Positions 1 through 11,560 of a DNA stretch of 64,000 nucleotides are shown here, piece by piece. The translations under genes were made by a program, and so were the position numbers. This DNA is from Margaritifera margaritifera. Its lineage: Eukaryota > Mollusca > Bivalvia > Unionida > Margaritiferidae. A model generated the notes under the pieces. It made no database searches. It was not told where the DNA came from and saw nothing but the letters and a program-made list of their open reading frames with translations. Each line of letters opens with the position of its first letter. Position 1 is the stretch's first letter. The DNA lies in the NCBI GenBank assembly GCA_029931535.1, contig JAQPZY010001498.1, positions 2,802,001 through 2,866,000 on the forward strand, written 5' to 3'.

Positions 1-1400
1 GTACAAATAATGTTGATAAAACGGATTATCATGACAATGATCCTACTTGCAAATCTTTTTAAAAACAGATACTCCAGCTTTCAAAGGATACGTGACAATT
101 TAAAAACGCCCCAAAACGATATCGACCATAAAATAAACAAACCATAATTTATTTCGATACTCAAGGTTGTGGATGCTGCTTTGATTTACTATTTGAAATA
201 ATTTACGAACCTCTAACTCCTCTAGATGCTTGGATTGCACCTTTAATTAACAATACAAATAACAAACCCACTAATGCCAAAAACAAGTACAATAGCATGT
301 TCAGCAAGGAAAGAAACAATTTTCCCAGCACTACTAAGGTCAAGCTAATTCTGCTAATGCTTTGTTTTACCTAAACCAAACAAATAATTTGCAAAAAAAT
401 GTTTCAATCCATTTCTGATTTTGTCAAAACTGACCACCAGTAACAGCATCTTTTACCAAATTTGCTATAGACAGAGTAGTTGCTGATATTGTCATTGCTA
501 CTGTTGTGACTATAACCAGGGTTGGATTAAGACCTTTAGAGGCCCTAAGCACTGAAAGATTATGGTGCCCCCACCCCACCCCCAATATGTAATTAAAAAA
601 AAAAAAAAAAACTAATTTCTTTCCTTTTTTTTTTTTTTTGGTGCCCTAAGCACATGTTTACTCTGCCTATTGGGTGCACTGAGTACATGACGTGAGCTTG
701 CACGTACCTTGCACTTTGGGCAAAATCATATTACCCAACAGTACAAACGCTATAATTGATTATAATACTTCCCCATTTGGTAAATAATAAATTGCATTGA
801 AACTGCTTTTTCATAAATTTAAAGCTTGTTTCAATTATTCGATTATTTTCATGACAGATTCGCACATAAATATGTAGCATGACATGACATAACTTTACAT
901 ACTATTGCTTCGTAACACACCTGCTGTAACATGATGGTACATAGCAACAAACCAATTGGGTACAACGTATGCTAAACATCATTCAATACCGCATAACATT
1001 CCAAATTCGAACATTTCTATTGCAGATTTAAACAGAGTGCATTGTTTGAATCACAAAGCATCTAAACAAATGTCTCATTTTGGGAATTGTAAGTTTAGAT
1101 TCTTAATGAAATCTTTCTTCTTCTTCTGAATCAGCTTGTTGTCAATCATAGGATATTTTTGTCCACGAGAGCAAAATATCCAAAAACAAAAATTCTAGGA
1201 CAAAACAAAAATCAGCCACAACAAAGAAAACCACAGACAGGGTTCTATATCCACAAATTTGGTATCACGCAGCTCTTAATTTTGAGTTTGTTTCAGATAA
1301 TATTTCTTTTAAGAATCTTGATCCAAAATTGTTTGTGGTAGGAGAATTATAAATATTTCTTAGCTCAAAAACATCGGTACCGGAAAATCAAGCTGGATTA
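1..1400. other. no gene recognised
   Basis: AT-rich sequence with only short open frames on both strands. Apart from the hAT-like stretch near 518-700, nothing is recognised. The segment just upstream of 1400 may belong to the decayed retroelement that follows, but no motif supports that. Confidence 0.5.
518..700. mobile_element. hAT-like transposon remnant
   Basis: Starts with CAGGGTTGGATTAAG, which resembles hAT terminal repeats of the CAGGG(C)CGGATTAAG type. A phrase like GGTGCCC(T)AAGCAC occurs twice, on both sides of homopolymer A and T runs. No matching right end or 8-bp target duplication was found, so this is only a likely decayed copy. Confidence 0.3.
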
Positions 1401-3010
1401 AAACTTCTTTGGAAAATTATCTACAATGTCAATATTATGAGTGAAAGTGTTTACTGAAATTGTATGCAGCGTGGGTTAGAAAAATTGAAATAGGCCTCAA
1501 TATGTGGGGAGATGACCTCTCCAAGATAGAAACTCCGATGCTAGCTAGTCACGCATTGGCTAAAAAATTTAAATCTGGTTATCTGTGTGTGAACAAGTAT
1601 GGTAGTGTTCAGATTTTCAAAGAAACAAATGTAGTTTTAAAACATCCAATCATCAAAAAATAGTCAAAGGTCAAATTAGAATGGTCAAGCACTTCTGTGC
1701 CAGTTGTTTGTGAAGGGACAAACTCCAATTAGATCACACAAAATCTTATTCCGCCTACCCACATAAAAATCGCTTATGCTAAGCACAACCCAAAGCTGAG
1801 GTAGACATTTTTCTGCCTAAGTTCATGTATATTAATTTTGAAAATATCAGAAATTATCAAAATTCTCTCCAAATTATCCCTCACATCCCAGTAACTGATC
1901 AGTCTAATGACTGATTTTAAATGTTAAAGACAGGAATCAAATTAAAAGTAGCCCATGCAGGAAATGCAATCAATTTGCAAAACAGATGCAATTATAGACT
2001 GTGGCAAACTGCAGCACAAGCCGTTAGCTAATGATTTTTGTAACGCTGTTGATAATTACTGTTCTAATTCAGAAGATATTGATTTCATTCTTTTGCATGG
2101 CTTGTTTGCCAAATCAGGTTTATACAACTTTAAATGTTGAAAATACCAGTTAAGACCCGCATCAATGTACATTTTTTTAAGTTCATGCTCTCAGATTATT
2201 TTGATAAAGAAATTTGTCAATTTCTCCAATATGGGTTTCCCATAGGTTATAATGGTGTTTGTGAAAAAAAATCATAGACGCGTAACATTTGTTCAGAACC
2301 ATAAAAGTGCACGCTAATATCCGAATTATATTGACAGAAATCTCAAAAAGGAATCTGGCTATAAAGCAGTCTTGGGTCCCTTTAAGGACAATCCGTTTTG
2401 CTGCCCAATTCAAATCTCGCCCTTCAACTCAGTTAACTAGAAGGATTCAAATGAGAGAAGTTATTTTATATCTCAACTTTCCTTTGAATGTTTCTATCAA
2501 TAATGATGTTGACAAATATCGCTATCTTGAGAATGAAGTGAAATTAGAGTATCCTTCCGTCGATGATATAGTGAACATCATCAAAGTAAAAGGTAGAAAT
2601 TGCTTACGGTTTAAACGGGGTCTAAAATGAGCTTACATACAAATTTCGATTGATCCTGGTGATGTATCTCTGGTTGGGCGTCAATGGAAAAACAATATAT
2701 ATTTTGACAAAGTTTTATCTGTGGGTCTAAGATCAGCGCTTACATTTGTCATACTTACTAATTCTATAAGGTACACATGTACCTCTTTAAGTATTTCACT
2801 TGTCAATTATTTTTAGATGATTTTGGAGGGGCTTACGTTCCTTCAGTAGCTAATAAATCCTTTCAGGAACTTGGTATTCTTTTACAAAGTTGTGGTATAG
2901 AAGAAGCTATGGAAAAGGCCTGCATGCCTTCTGTATGAACGGGTTTTGCAGGTATGATGTTCAATCTAAATTACTTCTGAAAGATTACATTAAATCCATT
3001 GTTTAGTAAA
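1400..3010 (+). pseudogene. decayed DIRS/Ngaro-like retroelement (RT relic)
   Basis: Broken reverse transcriptase of the tyrosine-recombinase retrotransposon type, read in pieces over at least two frames. From about 2166, FDKEICQFLQYGFPIGYNG matches the spacer that precedes RT in these elements. From 2510 to 2780 one frame gives YPSVDDIVNIIKVKGRNCL, then an in-frame stop, then ISIDPGD and YFDKVLSVGLRSA. This is the usual RT order, in which YRQIPVDPGD and LPFGLRSA are typical. Another frame gives NYFLDDFGGA near 2803-2832, where LDD is the catalytic box, followed by FQELGILLQSCGIEEAMEKA. Several stops and frame changes show it is dead. The part from 1400 to 2160 has similar decayed open frames and may be the gag-like portion, but that is a guess. 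No tyrosine recombinase domain or terminal repeats were identified. Confidence 0.7.
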
Positions 3011-4952
3011 CTTGTAGCTGAGTAAGGAAGTAGCTACAGTAAAAACGTTTCAGTCACGAATTGGGAACTTAAGTTGTGTGTCATCTTGTGTCATTATGGC
3101 GCTTGCGAACATAAATGCTGTAAGGCTTTGATCAGATAGTTCTTGTGACTTTAGTTTAGATGAATTCTAAATGGAAATCTGCTTCAGTTAGTCTTTATTA
3201 AGGTCATCAACACACATAAAGAGGAACTTCTATGTGAACCAATTTTCTAGTCACATAGCCAAAACGCGCCTCATCTATATCTGGCATGATGGAAGTTACG
3301 TGTTACAAATTTGATTGGTGTCCCATGGCAACCCACGAGGTACAATCATGTTCCCATAATTCCTGAGGTACAATCACGTTACTTGCATCAGCAACCGTTA
3401 GATCTCGAGTTATTCTGCCGAATATGGGTTGCTTTGGGGCATGCTTTCGGGGCTTTTGAAAATCGGTAAGTACCAAAATATGTTTTAAACATAAATCTTT
3501 GCATTTCTATTGTGTTTTATTGGATGGACGCAAGGGATGTTGAAATTTGTTCGTAAAAATGCAGACGATACAAAATAACATCACACGATTATCCATGGGC
3601 GATGGGGTGATTAGCACTAGATTTTTAAAAAAATAAAAAAATAAAATAAAATAATATGCTTGTGTTTGCATTACCTTACAAATCAGTAAGTGGGAGGTGA
3701 CAAATAATATAATGATTTACAAGATACTCAATAAACTGAACCTAAATCAATGCAAGAGGCCGAGGGAAGAAGAAGTTTCAGCTTAACAGGGGTCGGAGAT
3801 GGGATTGTTGGGGTGAGTGGGGTTATGTTAGAAGTATACAGAAAAGAAATTATGTGATATTGTTGGTTGTACTGTCTTGAGTTATGTTGACTATAATAAT
3901 TATTATTAGAAATTATTTGCCATTAAAAACAGCTCAGCTTTCCTCACCTTACCTCTACCCCCCCCCCCCCCAATAACAGCCAATTTTATTTTATGTGCAT
4001 CAACTATATCTGCAAATATTATTTAAAAGACTGAAAGTTTAAACTGTGTTCAACACTTTCTATCTCAAAGATCTGAAGATTGTTCTTCACAGATTTTGGA
4101 ATGGGCGGAGGGGCTCTAGATGCTGGATGTTATGTTTTTAATATTTGCAAAAGCATTTGCTGTCGCTATTGGGACTCTGTATGTCGAATATTACAGCAAA
4201 AATTATATATCTAATAAACACTGATAATACCTGTAATAAACTTGTATAAGATATTCTAATATATTATATGTTATGAAATAAATGAAATTTGTAAGATGTC
4301 TTATAAATGAAAATAACTTGCTATATCAAGTTCGTAAGGCATGTCATAAACAAAGAGATCTCTTACACTTCATGAAATAATATGTTATTTCTTAAGATAT
4401 CATATACAATCTGCAAGATATCTTAAAATCGCATGATATCTAAAATGTATCATTAACTTCTCTTACAAAGAAAGTTAAGATAGCTTATACAGTTTATGAA
4501 TGTATTCTATGTTATAGCTCATAAAGTCATTATAAGATTTTTGTAAGCTTTAAAATATATGTTTTAAAACAAGCTGAATTTCTATATAAAATACCTATAA
4601 AGTTAATAAGATATCTTTTGATAAAGTTTGAGATATATGGACTTAACTCATATTATTATTGTACATAAAAATAATGTAACAAGGTAGTAATATGATTGTG
4701 ATAAATACTAACAATTTGTTGGAGGAATTGAGATTTATTTTAATGAGGTGTTGGGAATCAAGACTGAATAGGAAAGTGTGAATATGAGGGATATGATATA
4801 AGGGGAGATTATTCAATCATACCTCTGCATTTATTGTTCTCTTTGTGTATTTAGAAGTGTATTATTGCATACTACCAAATATAAATAATATGGGTATTGA
4901 ATTTGATGTTGAAATATTTTTACAAAATTCCTTGATCATGGTCTTTTTGCAG
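3011..4952. other. no confident gene; possible upstream exon at 3380-3470
   Basis: Mostly noncoding. The stretch 3380-3470 is less AT-rich and ends at a good donor (AAAATCG followed by GTAAGT, exon end 3471). It could be a 5' exon of the gene whose exons start at 4953, but no frame from it joins the 4953 exon directly without a stop. A poly-C run lies near 3959-3971. From 4200 to 4650 the DNA is very AT-rich with repeated AAGATATCTTA-like palindromic words. Confidence 0.35.
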
Positions 4953-5028
4953 TGTGGTGAGTTTAGAGCCAGACTGCATGGAAAGCTGACTAGGAGAAAA
5001 GTTGCTCCTGCAGGAACATCTGACATAG
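4953..5028 (+). CDS. candidate internal exon of an unrecognised gene
   Basis: A 76-bp open segment between a good acceptor (TCTTTTTGCAG at 4942-4952) and a good donor (CATAG followed by GTGAGT). Only the frame that starts a codon at the first base is open. It encodes a basic segment, CGEFRARLHGKLTRRKVAPA and five more residues, and ends in phase 1. The other two frames hold stops, which supports the phase. The phase fits two downstream candidate exons (7242 and 7734). The protein family was not recognised, and upstream coding exons were not found. Confidence 0.45.
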
Positions 5029-5726
5029 GTGAGTACACTGCAGTAATAGTTTGTTGTATTGTGAATAATATAGTAGGGTTCTATGAAAATGATGATTTGA
5101 TCTATAATATTATTCTAGAAGTTTCAAGACTTACATGCAATTCTGTTTTGTTTTTTTCTTCTTCTGGTTTTGCTTTTTTTTTTGTATATCCCATAATTCT
5201 TCCAATATTTTATAGAAGTAGAGACATATCACTAGTCAGTTCTCCAAGATGCAAGTAAATTCTTGCATTTGTGACTAAAAATTCAGAATTGGTTAGTGAA
5301 AACTATCAAGCAGTTCCCCTCTTGTGATCTTCAGAATTATAACATAGCAACAAGACAAAGACATGAACACTTTCTAATTACATGCATCGTTCAGCACTGG
5401 TGGTTTTGAGCACTACTAAAAGTGGGGGAGGAACAGGGGTACATTGTTTGCTCTACAAATCTCAAGATGTAGAGAAACTTCACATGCTCTTCCATGTTTA
5501 CTTGGATTGACATTTATTTTTCATCAGTATTAGGAAAAGCATGTGGTCAGAGAAGCAGACAGATGATGAAAATGATTGCTCTCATGTGATCGGGAAACAT
5601 ACTGGAAATAGCATGAAGTAAACTAACATTGCCTGTCGTTGAAATACATACACAAATATTCACAGATGTATGCATTACTTTTTCCTGAAAGTGAGCTTAC
5701 AAAATTTTTCAACAGCTGCATCTGAT

Positions 5727-5812
<86 letters not shown>

Positions 5813-7241
5813 TTACCTCTGAAGTTCGGAAAGTGAACGTGACCAATACAGAGCTATACATTTTCTACGAGATGGACATCAGAAATAAGGTCTAGCTGTG
5901 CAGTCTCTCAAACTTAAACCGACCTTCATCATTTAGATATCAATATAAAGAAATTGAATGTTCTTTAAACCATATGTATGATATACACATTTCTTTGTTT
6001 TACAACAAGGATTATCAGTGAGAAAAATGAGGGCATTAACATGCCTTCAAACTTTAAACCCTGTGCATAATGGGAAAATCTAGAGCTGGACCACAAGACA
6101 AATTTGAATATTCACACATTTCCCTTTTCAGTTGCATATGATAATGTATGCTTTTCTGAATAAAATGTATATTTCCCTATATGTATCAGTAATTAAGTAA
6201 ATATTAACGTCTTTTTTTAATAGACATAAGACATATTTAAGAGCAGAAAAAAAAGAACAATAAAAAAATATTAAGATCTTTTAAATATATACAATACACT
6301 TATCAGAGATCTACTTGAACTATCCATGTTTGAATGATAAAGGGCTTTAATCAAGGTAAATTCTATTGACGTGGGTTCTACTCATACCTATGCCAGTAGA
6401 TGTTTAACTTTTATCACCTGATAAGTCACCATTGATCATTGAACAATAGTTAATTACATTGGGTTGGACTACAGAATGCATTTGATTGGACCGTTATGAG
6501 TCTTTAATTATGCTTTATAAGATTGGTATTTCTGTATGACCAATTACATATTGCCATAGGTGCACTGACTTGGCAACAACTTGATGTAAGAATAAACTTT
6601 CTCTCTTTGTATTTCCCTCTCTTCCTCCTTCTATCCAAATTACATTTATATTCTAAAAATATAATTCAGTTATTCATAATACCATTGTAATTATAATTCT
6701 GGTGTATTTAATTGTTTGTTTTTGATTTCTTTTATTAAATTTTATGCTGGTGTCATGATCTGCAAATTAGTTTCATTTTACAGATACATTACATTGTAAT
6801 TAGTAACAAAAATTGGGGGACATGGTAGTACTACATGCAATTAAATAATCTGGATAATTGGTATCCACATAATTCACACTAATTTTTAATCGGTACTTGG
6901 AATGCTGCTTCTGACCCCAACCTTTTCAGTATTAACTCCATATCGTCCTCCTGACAAAACAGCTTCCTTTCTCCATCTGAATTTGCCTCTTAATGTTGTG
7001 CTTTTTGGGGGGGATAAAGTCTTTGGTTGTTTTCAGATGTAGACAAGAAAACACTGTAAACCAGGACTGAGTGATTCTTCAATTGATGCCAAATATTTGA
7101 GTGATCAACTGATGTTTGAATTATCAACATTTTATTGTATGTGGATTGAAACATAAAATTTTAGGTAGGCTAATGTTTGCTTTAAGCTAGTGCACAACCT
7201 AGGGCCCCAGAATAATGAATAATATATTTCTTTTCTAACAG
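5029..7241. other. intron-like DNA with microsatellite
   Basis: No coding signal. It contains a copy of the acceptor and first bases of the next exon at 5711-5728, followed directly by a TA microsatellite. The rest is AT-rich single-copy-looking sequence. Confidence 0.5.
5729..5808. repeat. (TA)n microsatellite
   Basis: Uninterrupted TA dinucleotides for about 80 bp, directly after the duplicated acceptor word at 5711-5728. Confidence 0.97.
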
Positions 7242-7369
7242 CTGCATCTGATCCAGTAAACGAGCAGCAGAAGGTCCCAATCAGTGAGCCAACTGTTGCT
7301 TCTTCCTCTTCAGTGACTCGGGAGGATCGTCCAACTTCCAAGACTCCCAAGGCACTCAATCATGAGTAA
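7242..7369 (+). CDS. candidate terminal exon, unrecognised gene
   Basis: Acceptor TTTTCTAACAG precedes position 7242. Joined in phase 1 to the 4953-5028 exon, it gives 42 codons of polar, Ser/Pro/Glu-rich sequence (AASDPVNEQQKVPISEPTVA and onward to KTPKALNHE), then TAA at 7367-7369. The high number of acidic, Ser and Pro codons and the clean phase match suggest real coding sequence, probably a disordered tail. No domain was recognised. Its first 17 bases and the acceptor recur at 5711-5728. An alternative exon at 7734 starts in the same phase, so this may be one of two alternative ends. Confidence 0.45.
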
Positions 7370-7733
7370 TTAAATGGTTCATGTGTTTAGCAGCCACCAA
7401 ACAAAAAATACGAAAAGAACAGAATTACAAGTGTAACAAGTGGCTCCAAAGACTCATGGCTGCTTAATACAGAATTATTTATTTCATTTATCATTTGGTT
7501 GTAGTGATCATAATATGTAGGTTTATGATAGAGATGATTCTTTAATAGAATTTACTTACTATTTTTAAGGTTAAATTAAACCACAAAATTTATAATATAT
7601 AATTATATTTTATTAAATTTCATATGCTATGCAATATTAGATTGATGAAAAATCTCTCCAAATCTAGAATTGTTAAATTTAGTCAATAGGAAAAAAATTT
7701 GTGCCAACATCTGATATACTTTGTGTATTGCAG

Positions 7734-7850
7734 TGGTGGTGGAAGAACTCGTGGGATATGAACTCAAAAAAATTAAAGCATTAAGCCAGATTGAAGATGA
7801 ACGGGTTGCAAAAGACCGGATTACTTGCGGTGCAACCCTTAACGAGATTT
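7734..7850 (+). CDS. candidate alternative exon, unrecognised gene
   Basis: Acceptor TTTGTGTATTGCAG precedes it and GTAAGT follows. In phase 1 it is open for 38 codons of charged, helix-like sequence (VVEELVGYELKKIKALSQIE, then DERVAKDRITCGATLNEI). That phase fits the 4953-5028 exon, so it could replace the 7242 exon. It ends in phase 1, which fits the candidate exon at 8213. Splicing to 8091 instead would create an immediate TGA. If unspliced, the frame closes about ten codons later. The family was not recognised. Confidence 0.4.
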
Positions 7851-8090
7851 GTAAGTGTAACTTCTATTCTCTACGGTAACCCAGATTGTATTGTGAGTAA
7901 CAGTCGTAACTGTGTTTATTTAAGGTCCTTTTCTGAACTATTACTCATGTACAACATATTTATAAGAATAATTTGTGACAGTTACTTCAAATTCTTGTCT
8001 TTTTAACTGACAGTTGCTTTTAATATTTTGTTCTTACATGGAGTAACTGGCACTGGCTTAACAAGATTATCTGTGGATCTATTTAAACAG

Positions 8091-8142
8091 GAAAACATTC
8101 GTAAGGGATTACCTATAACCACCACCTGTGGCTTCAACAGAG
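8091..8142 (+). CDS. weak candidate exon, unrecognised gene
   Basis: Bounded by an acceptor (ATTTAAACAG) and a strong donor (AGAG followed by GTAAGT). It is open only in phase 0 (ENIRKGLPITTTCGFNR), but the upstream exon ends in phase 1, and that junction would make a stop codon. It may be a poison exon, belong to another transcript form, or be a chance splice-site pair. Confidence 0.2.
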
Positions 8143-8212
8143 GTAAGTATGAATTATTAGACTGCACTATGATTAAGTTTGATAAATTATCATGAGTTTG
8201 TTATACTTGTAG

Positions 8213-8265
8213 ATGAGGCTGTTCACAAGGAGAGACAAAATGGCATGCCCAGGATGGATTGCTAA
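8213..8265 (+). CDS. weak candidate terminal exon, unrecognised gene
   Basis: Acceptor TTATACTTGTAG precedes it. In phase 1 it reads EAVHKERQNGMPRMDC and then TAA at 8263-8265. The phase fits both the 7734-7850 exon and the 8091-8142 exon. It is short, with no homology recognised. Confidence 0.25.
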
Positions 8266-9354
8266 ACAGCCAATCTCCCCCCGACCAAAAAAAATAGGTT
8301 AGTGAATGAATCTTAATGAGAATAAATTTTAATTTGGTTTGGAGGTTTTGTTGCAAATTTGTATTTTTATTGGCAGGTAATGAACATAGATGTTGTTGCA
8401 GCATGGAGGGCAGTTGTAGTGTCTTCAATATTGAGATTTATTTATTAGAGTTTTTGTTTTTTCAAGTTGTATACTGTAATATGCATTATAGCCCAGTTGG
8501 CAAGTTAGACACACTCAGTGTCTTTGAGTAAGCCAGTTCTTGTTGACCTAACATCAAGAACATTGTTCGCAAATGTTGTTCTTAGGTTGAGGACTCACAT
8601 CACCTCTAAAGTGGAGGTGGACAAGAACAAAGATGGTGGAACTTTCTAAATGTATTGTTATGGGATAGCATTGGCTGATAACTTGGTGACCATTCAATCA
8701 CCCACTGTTCTCTTCGTGGCTGATAAACTCTCCATAGAATAAAGGCCCAGTTAAACTTAGACCTAAACTCCAAGAGGTCTCTGTGATTCCCTGATGAAGT
8801 GGGCGATCCTAGCGTTAAGAATGGGACTAGGGATGAAACGCAGACTCCAATTTAACTTTGATCTGGTTTATTAACAGTCAAAAAGTCATATGGCAATACA
8901 AATTAAAAATTCAAATATCAGATGCATTATTTCTATAAAATGACTCATTGACTTTATATCACAGTGGTAGTGTGCATTTGGACAAACATACTTAATTTAA
9001 ATAACAGTTTATTATGATAGAATTTTATATACACATTTACAAATATCTAAAGTTTTAATGTTCAGATTTTATATTGATTTATTATTTAGGGATAGATTTA
9101 GAAACATGGGCTAACATTTAATTATATTCTGAAACAGCCTTGAGAAACAATAATAACTGACAATATAACAATAACAACTGACAACTTCTGCACAAAGCCT
9201 TGAAAAAACCCTACAAGAGCTTACAATATAGCAAATTACTTATGAAAAGAGCCTTGAGAAATACTCAGTAGCTTTACAATATAACAAATTACTTATGAAA
9301 GAGTCTTGAGAAACATGCAGTGGCTTCAAACTTGTACATTATTATTATTATTAC

Positions 9355-9388
<34 letters not shown>

Positions 9389-11270
9389 TCAGAATTTACT
9401 ATTCCTATTGAACTGTAATAAGTATTATTATTTTAATAAGGTCTGCAAGAAACACTTGACTTGACCTCACAAGATCATGAAAAATACTGTCGGCATATAA
9501 TTTAACTGATTGGACAAATATTTAAGCTAAGGTTGCTAATTTTAAAAACATAAATATGAAAGAATAAATATCCTGAAAGGTTTAGATTATACAGATGCAG
9601 ATTTCAGAACTTACTTTTTGACCTGTCCAAAATTAATTATAATAAACGTTATTTTTCCTGGCAATTATTTATAAAGACATCGTGAAATAACTGTAAATTG
9701 ATGATTTGCAGTAAATAATAAACAAAAGAGTTACCTTTTCTTTGCACACCAGCTTATATGGACTTCGTAGTAAAATAGTAAAATGACTTTCTCATGCACT
9801 GTTTGAACACACAGAACTCTTAATGCAACACTTGGAAACCTGACCAGGTCCTAGCACAGATGCTGACTAGCCCATTTATACTCTCTGCAGAATTCTGTGC
9901 CTGACGGGGAAAATTCTGCCGTATGCTGGGTAGCAACCACAGGAAAAATTCTGCAAGCGTGATCTCACAGGGGCAACCATACATTGCTTCTGATAAGAAC
10001 AAAACCACACCTTAATAACTGTGATTACAATTATATATTACTTAGTGTATTAGCTAAGTGCGCATACAGCAAATATATGTCCAAATGGTCAAAATTTGCA
10101 ATATTGAAAAGAACATTTAGGTGTCACTCTACAGTTTCATATTTTGCATAGGGGTCTGATTTTTATAGAAAAAGAATTACCCAGGTTTTCCTCACTGGTT
10201 ATCCTGGCTATTTAAAAAAAGACCTTGTATATCTTAGGTATTGTTAAAAGAACTTTTAATTCCCTTTATTTTGGTGTATGATTGATGGGTGCTATTTGGG
10301 TTATAGAGTATACAGCTTGGTCTTACTTAAGATGTGCACCTCTCAAAAAACTGCTAGCTCTACTTGGTCATTTTCACTTCCTGGACTTCAAAGGTAAATA
10401 ATGATAAAAAGAGCTGATAACTTTTTTTTTACTTTTTATATATTTTGTGATTCATTCATTGTACTTTCAGAGGCTGGTATTGCCTACTCTGGCAAAATTA
10501 GTTTCGCTATTTTAATAATTGCTGAAAATAGTGTACTTTTGATTAATTCAGGCTGATTTTTCGAGTACTTTGGAGCGGCCATTTCTGTCTGATGTGTGCT
10601 TAGATCATGTCCAATTTCCAGAAGAACAATATGTAACGAAATTTCAGCCACAGTACATAAAATATTCAAGGGAGGTAACAACAGTAGGATATAATTCATA
10701 ATAATATGAGTTGCCTTCCTTGATATAATAAAGTTGACAGGAAAAGCCAGTTGACTAGTTTGGTTGGTTACTGTTTTTGGTAATACAGACTATATTTTGG
10801 TAACACAGAATATGACATTAAGCCATAAGCATGGAGTGATAGAAATGACATCAAGCCATAAATGGGAAACAACTGAACAGTTTACTCCCAAGAAACAAGC
10901 TCTTGAATATTAAAGAGAATCACAAAAATAGAGATAGAAAATTCCAGATACCATATTTATGTGATAAGCGATAGCTTCATAATAACCCATCCCCATTTTC
11001 AAAATTTTTAGGCAAATATTTACTACGAATATCTTTGATGGAAATGATACCTACTTTTTATGTAGCATACCTACTATTATAACAAATTTTTGAGACTGTC
11101 CCCCTGGTGGTAATTTTTCTGGAGTATGGTTATGAATCATGGTTTTCCTGAAACATCACAATTACTGATTGTAGTTTGAGATAGGAGGATTCTTTTTTTT
11201 CCTATGTTTATTTCCTCAGCTTGTTATGTGAATATATGTTTGAAATAGCTCTGTGAATTCAATCACTTAG
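8266..11270. other. no gene recognised; simple and short repeats
   Basis: Both strands have only short, unconvincing open frames. From 9120 to 9320 there is a degenerate tandem repeat built on CAATATAACAAATTACTTATG and GAGCCTTGAGAAA. From 9340 to 9390 there is an ATT trinucleotide run. Nothing else is supported. Confidence 0.5.
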
Positions 11271-11274
11271 GGGG

Positions 11275-11560
11275 CCCTGGGGGCCAGAGTGGTCTAAGGC
11301 GCTTGCCTTTACAGATCACTCACATCTCACATGAGCCCACATAAGTTCGAGTCTCTGATCAACCAACTTGGTTATGTGAGAAAGCTTGCCAGTAGCTTCC
11401 CGTGGATTGGTGGTTCTTTCCAGGGTCTTCTCGGATTCTTCCTCCACCAAATAAAGTGGCTTCCATGTATAGTCTATCATGTACTGAAAAATGGCTTTAA
11501 ATCCACAACTGAGTCACTTTTAATTAAAAAATGTATGTTGTACAGTGCTCACATAATATG
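11275..11560 (+). mobile_element. tRNA-derived SINE
   Basis: The head shows an A-box-like GTGGTCTAAGGCGC and, about 60 bp later, a B-box-like GTTCGAGTCTC, as in Leu/Ser-type tRNA-derived SINEs. The body continues with TTCCAGGGTCTTCTCGGATT and CTTCCTCCACCAAATAAAG. This resembles a conserved body domain seen in many lophotrochozoan SINEs. The tail is unclear. It is not a working tRNA gene because the internal stems do not pair. Confidence 0.6.
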
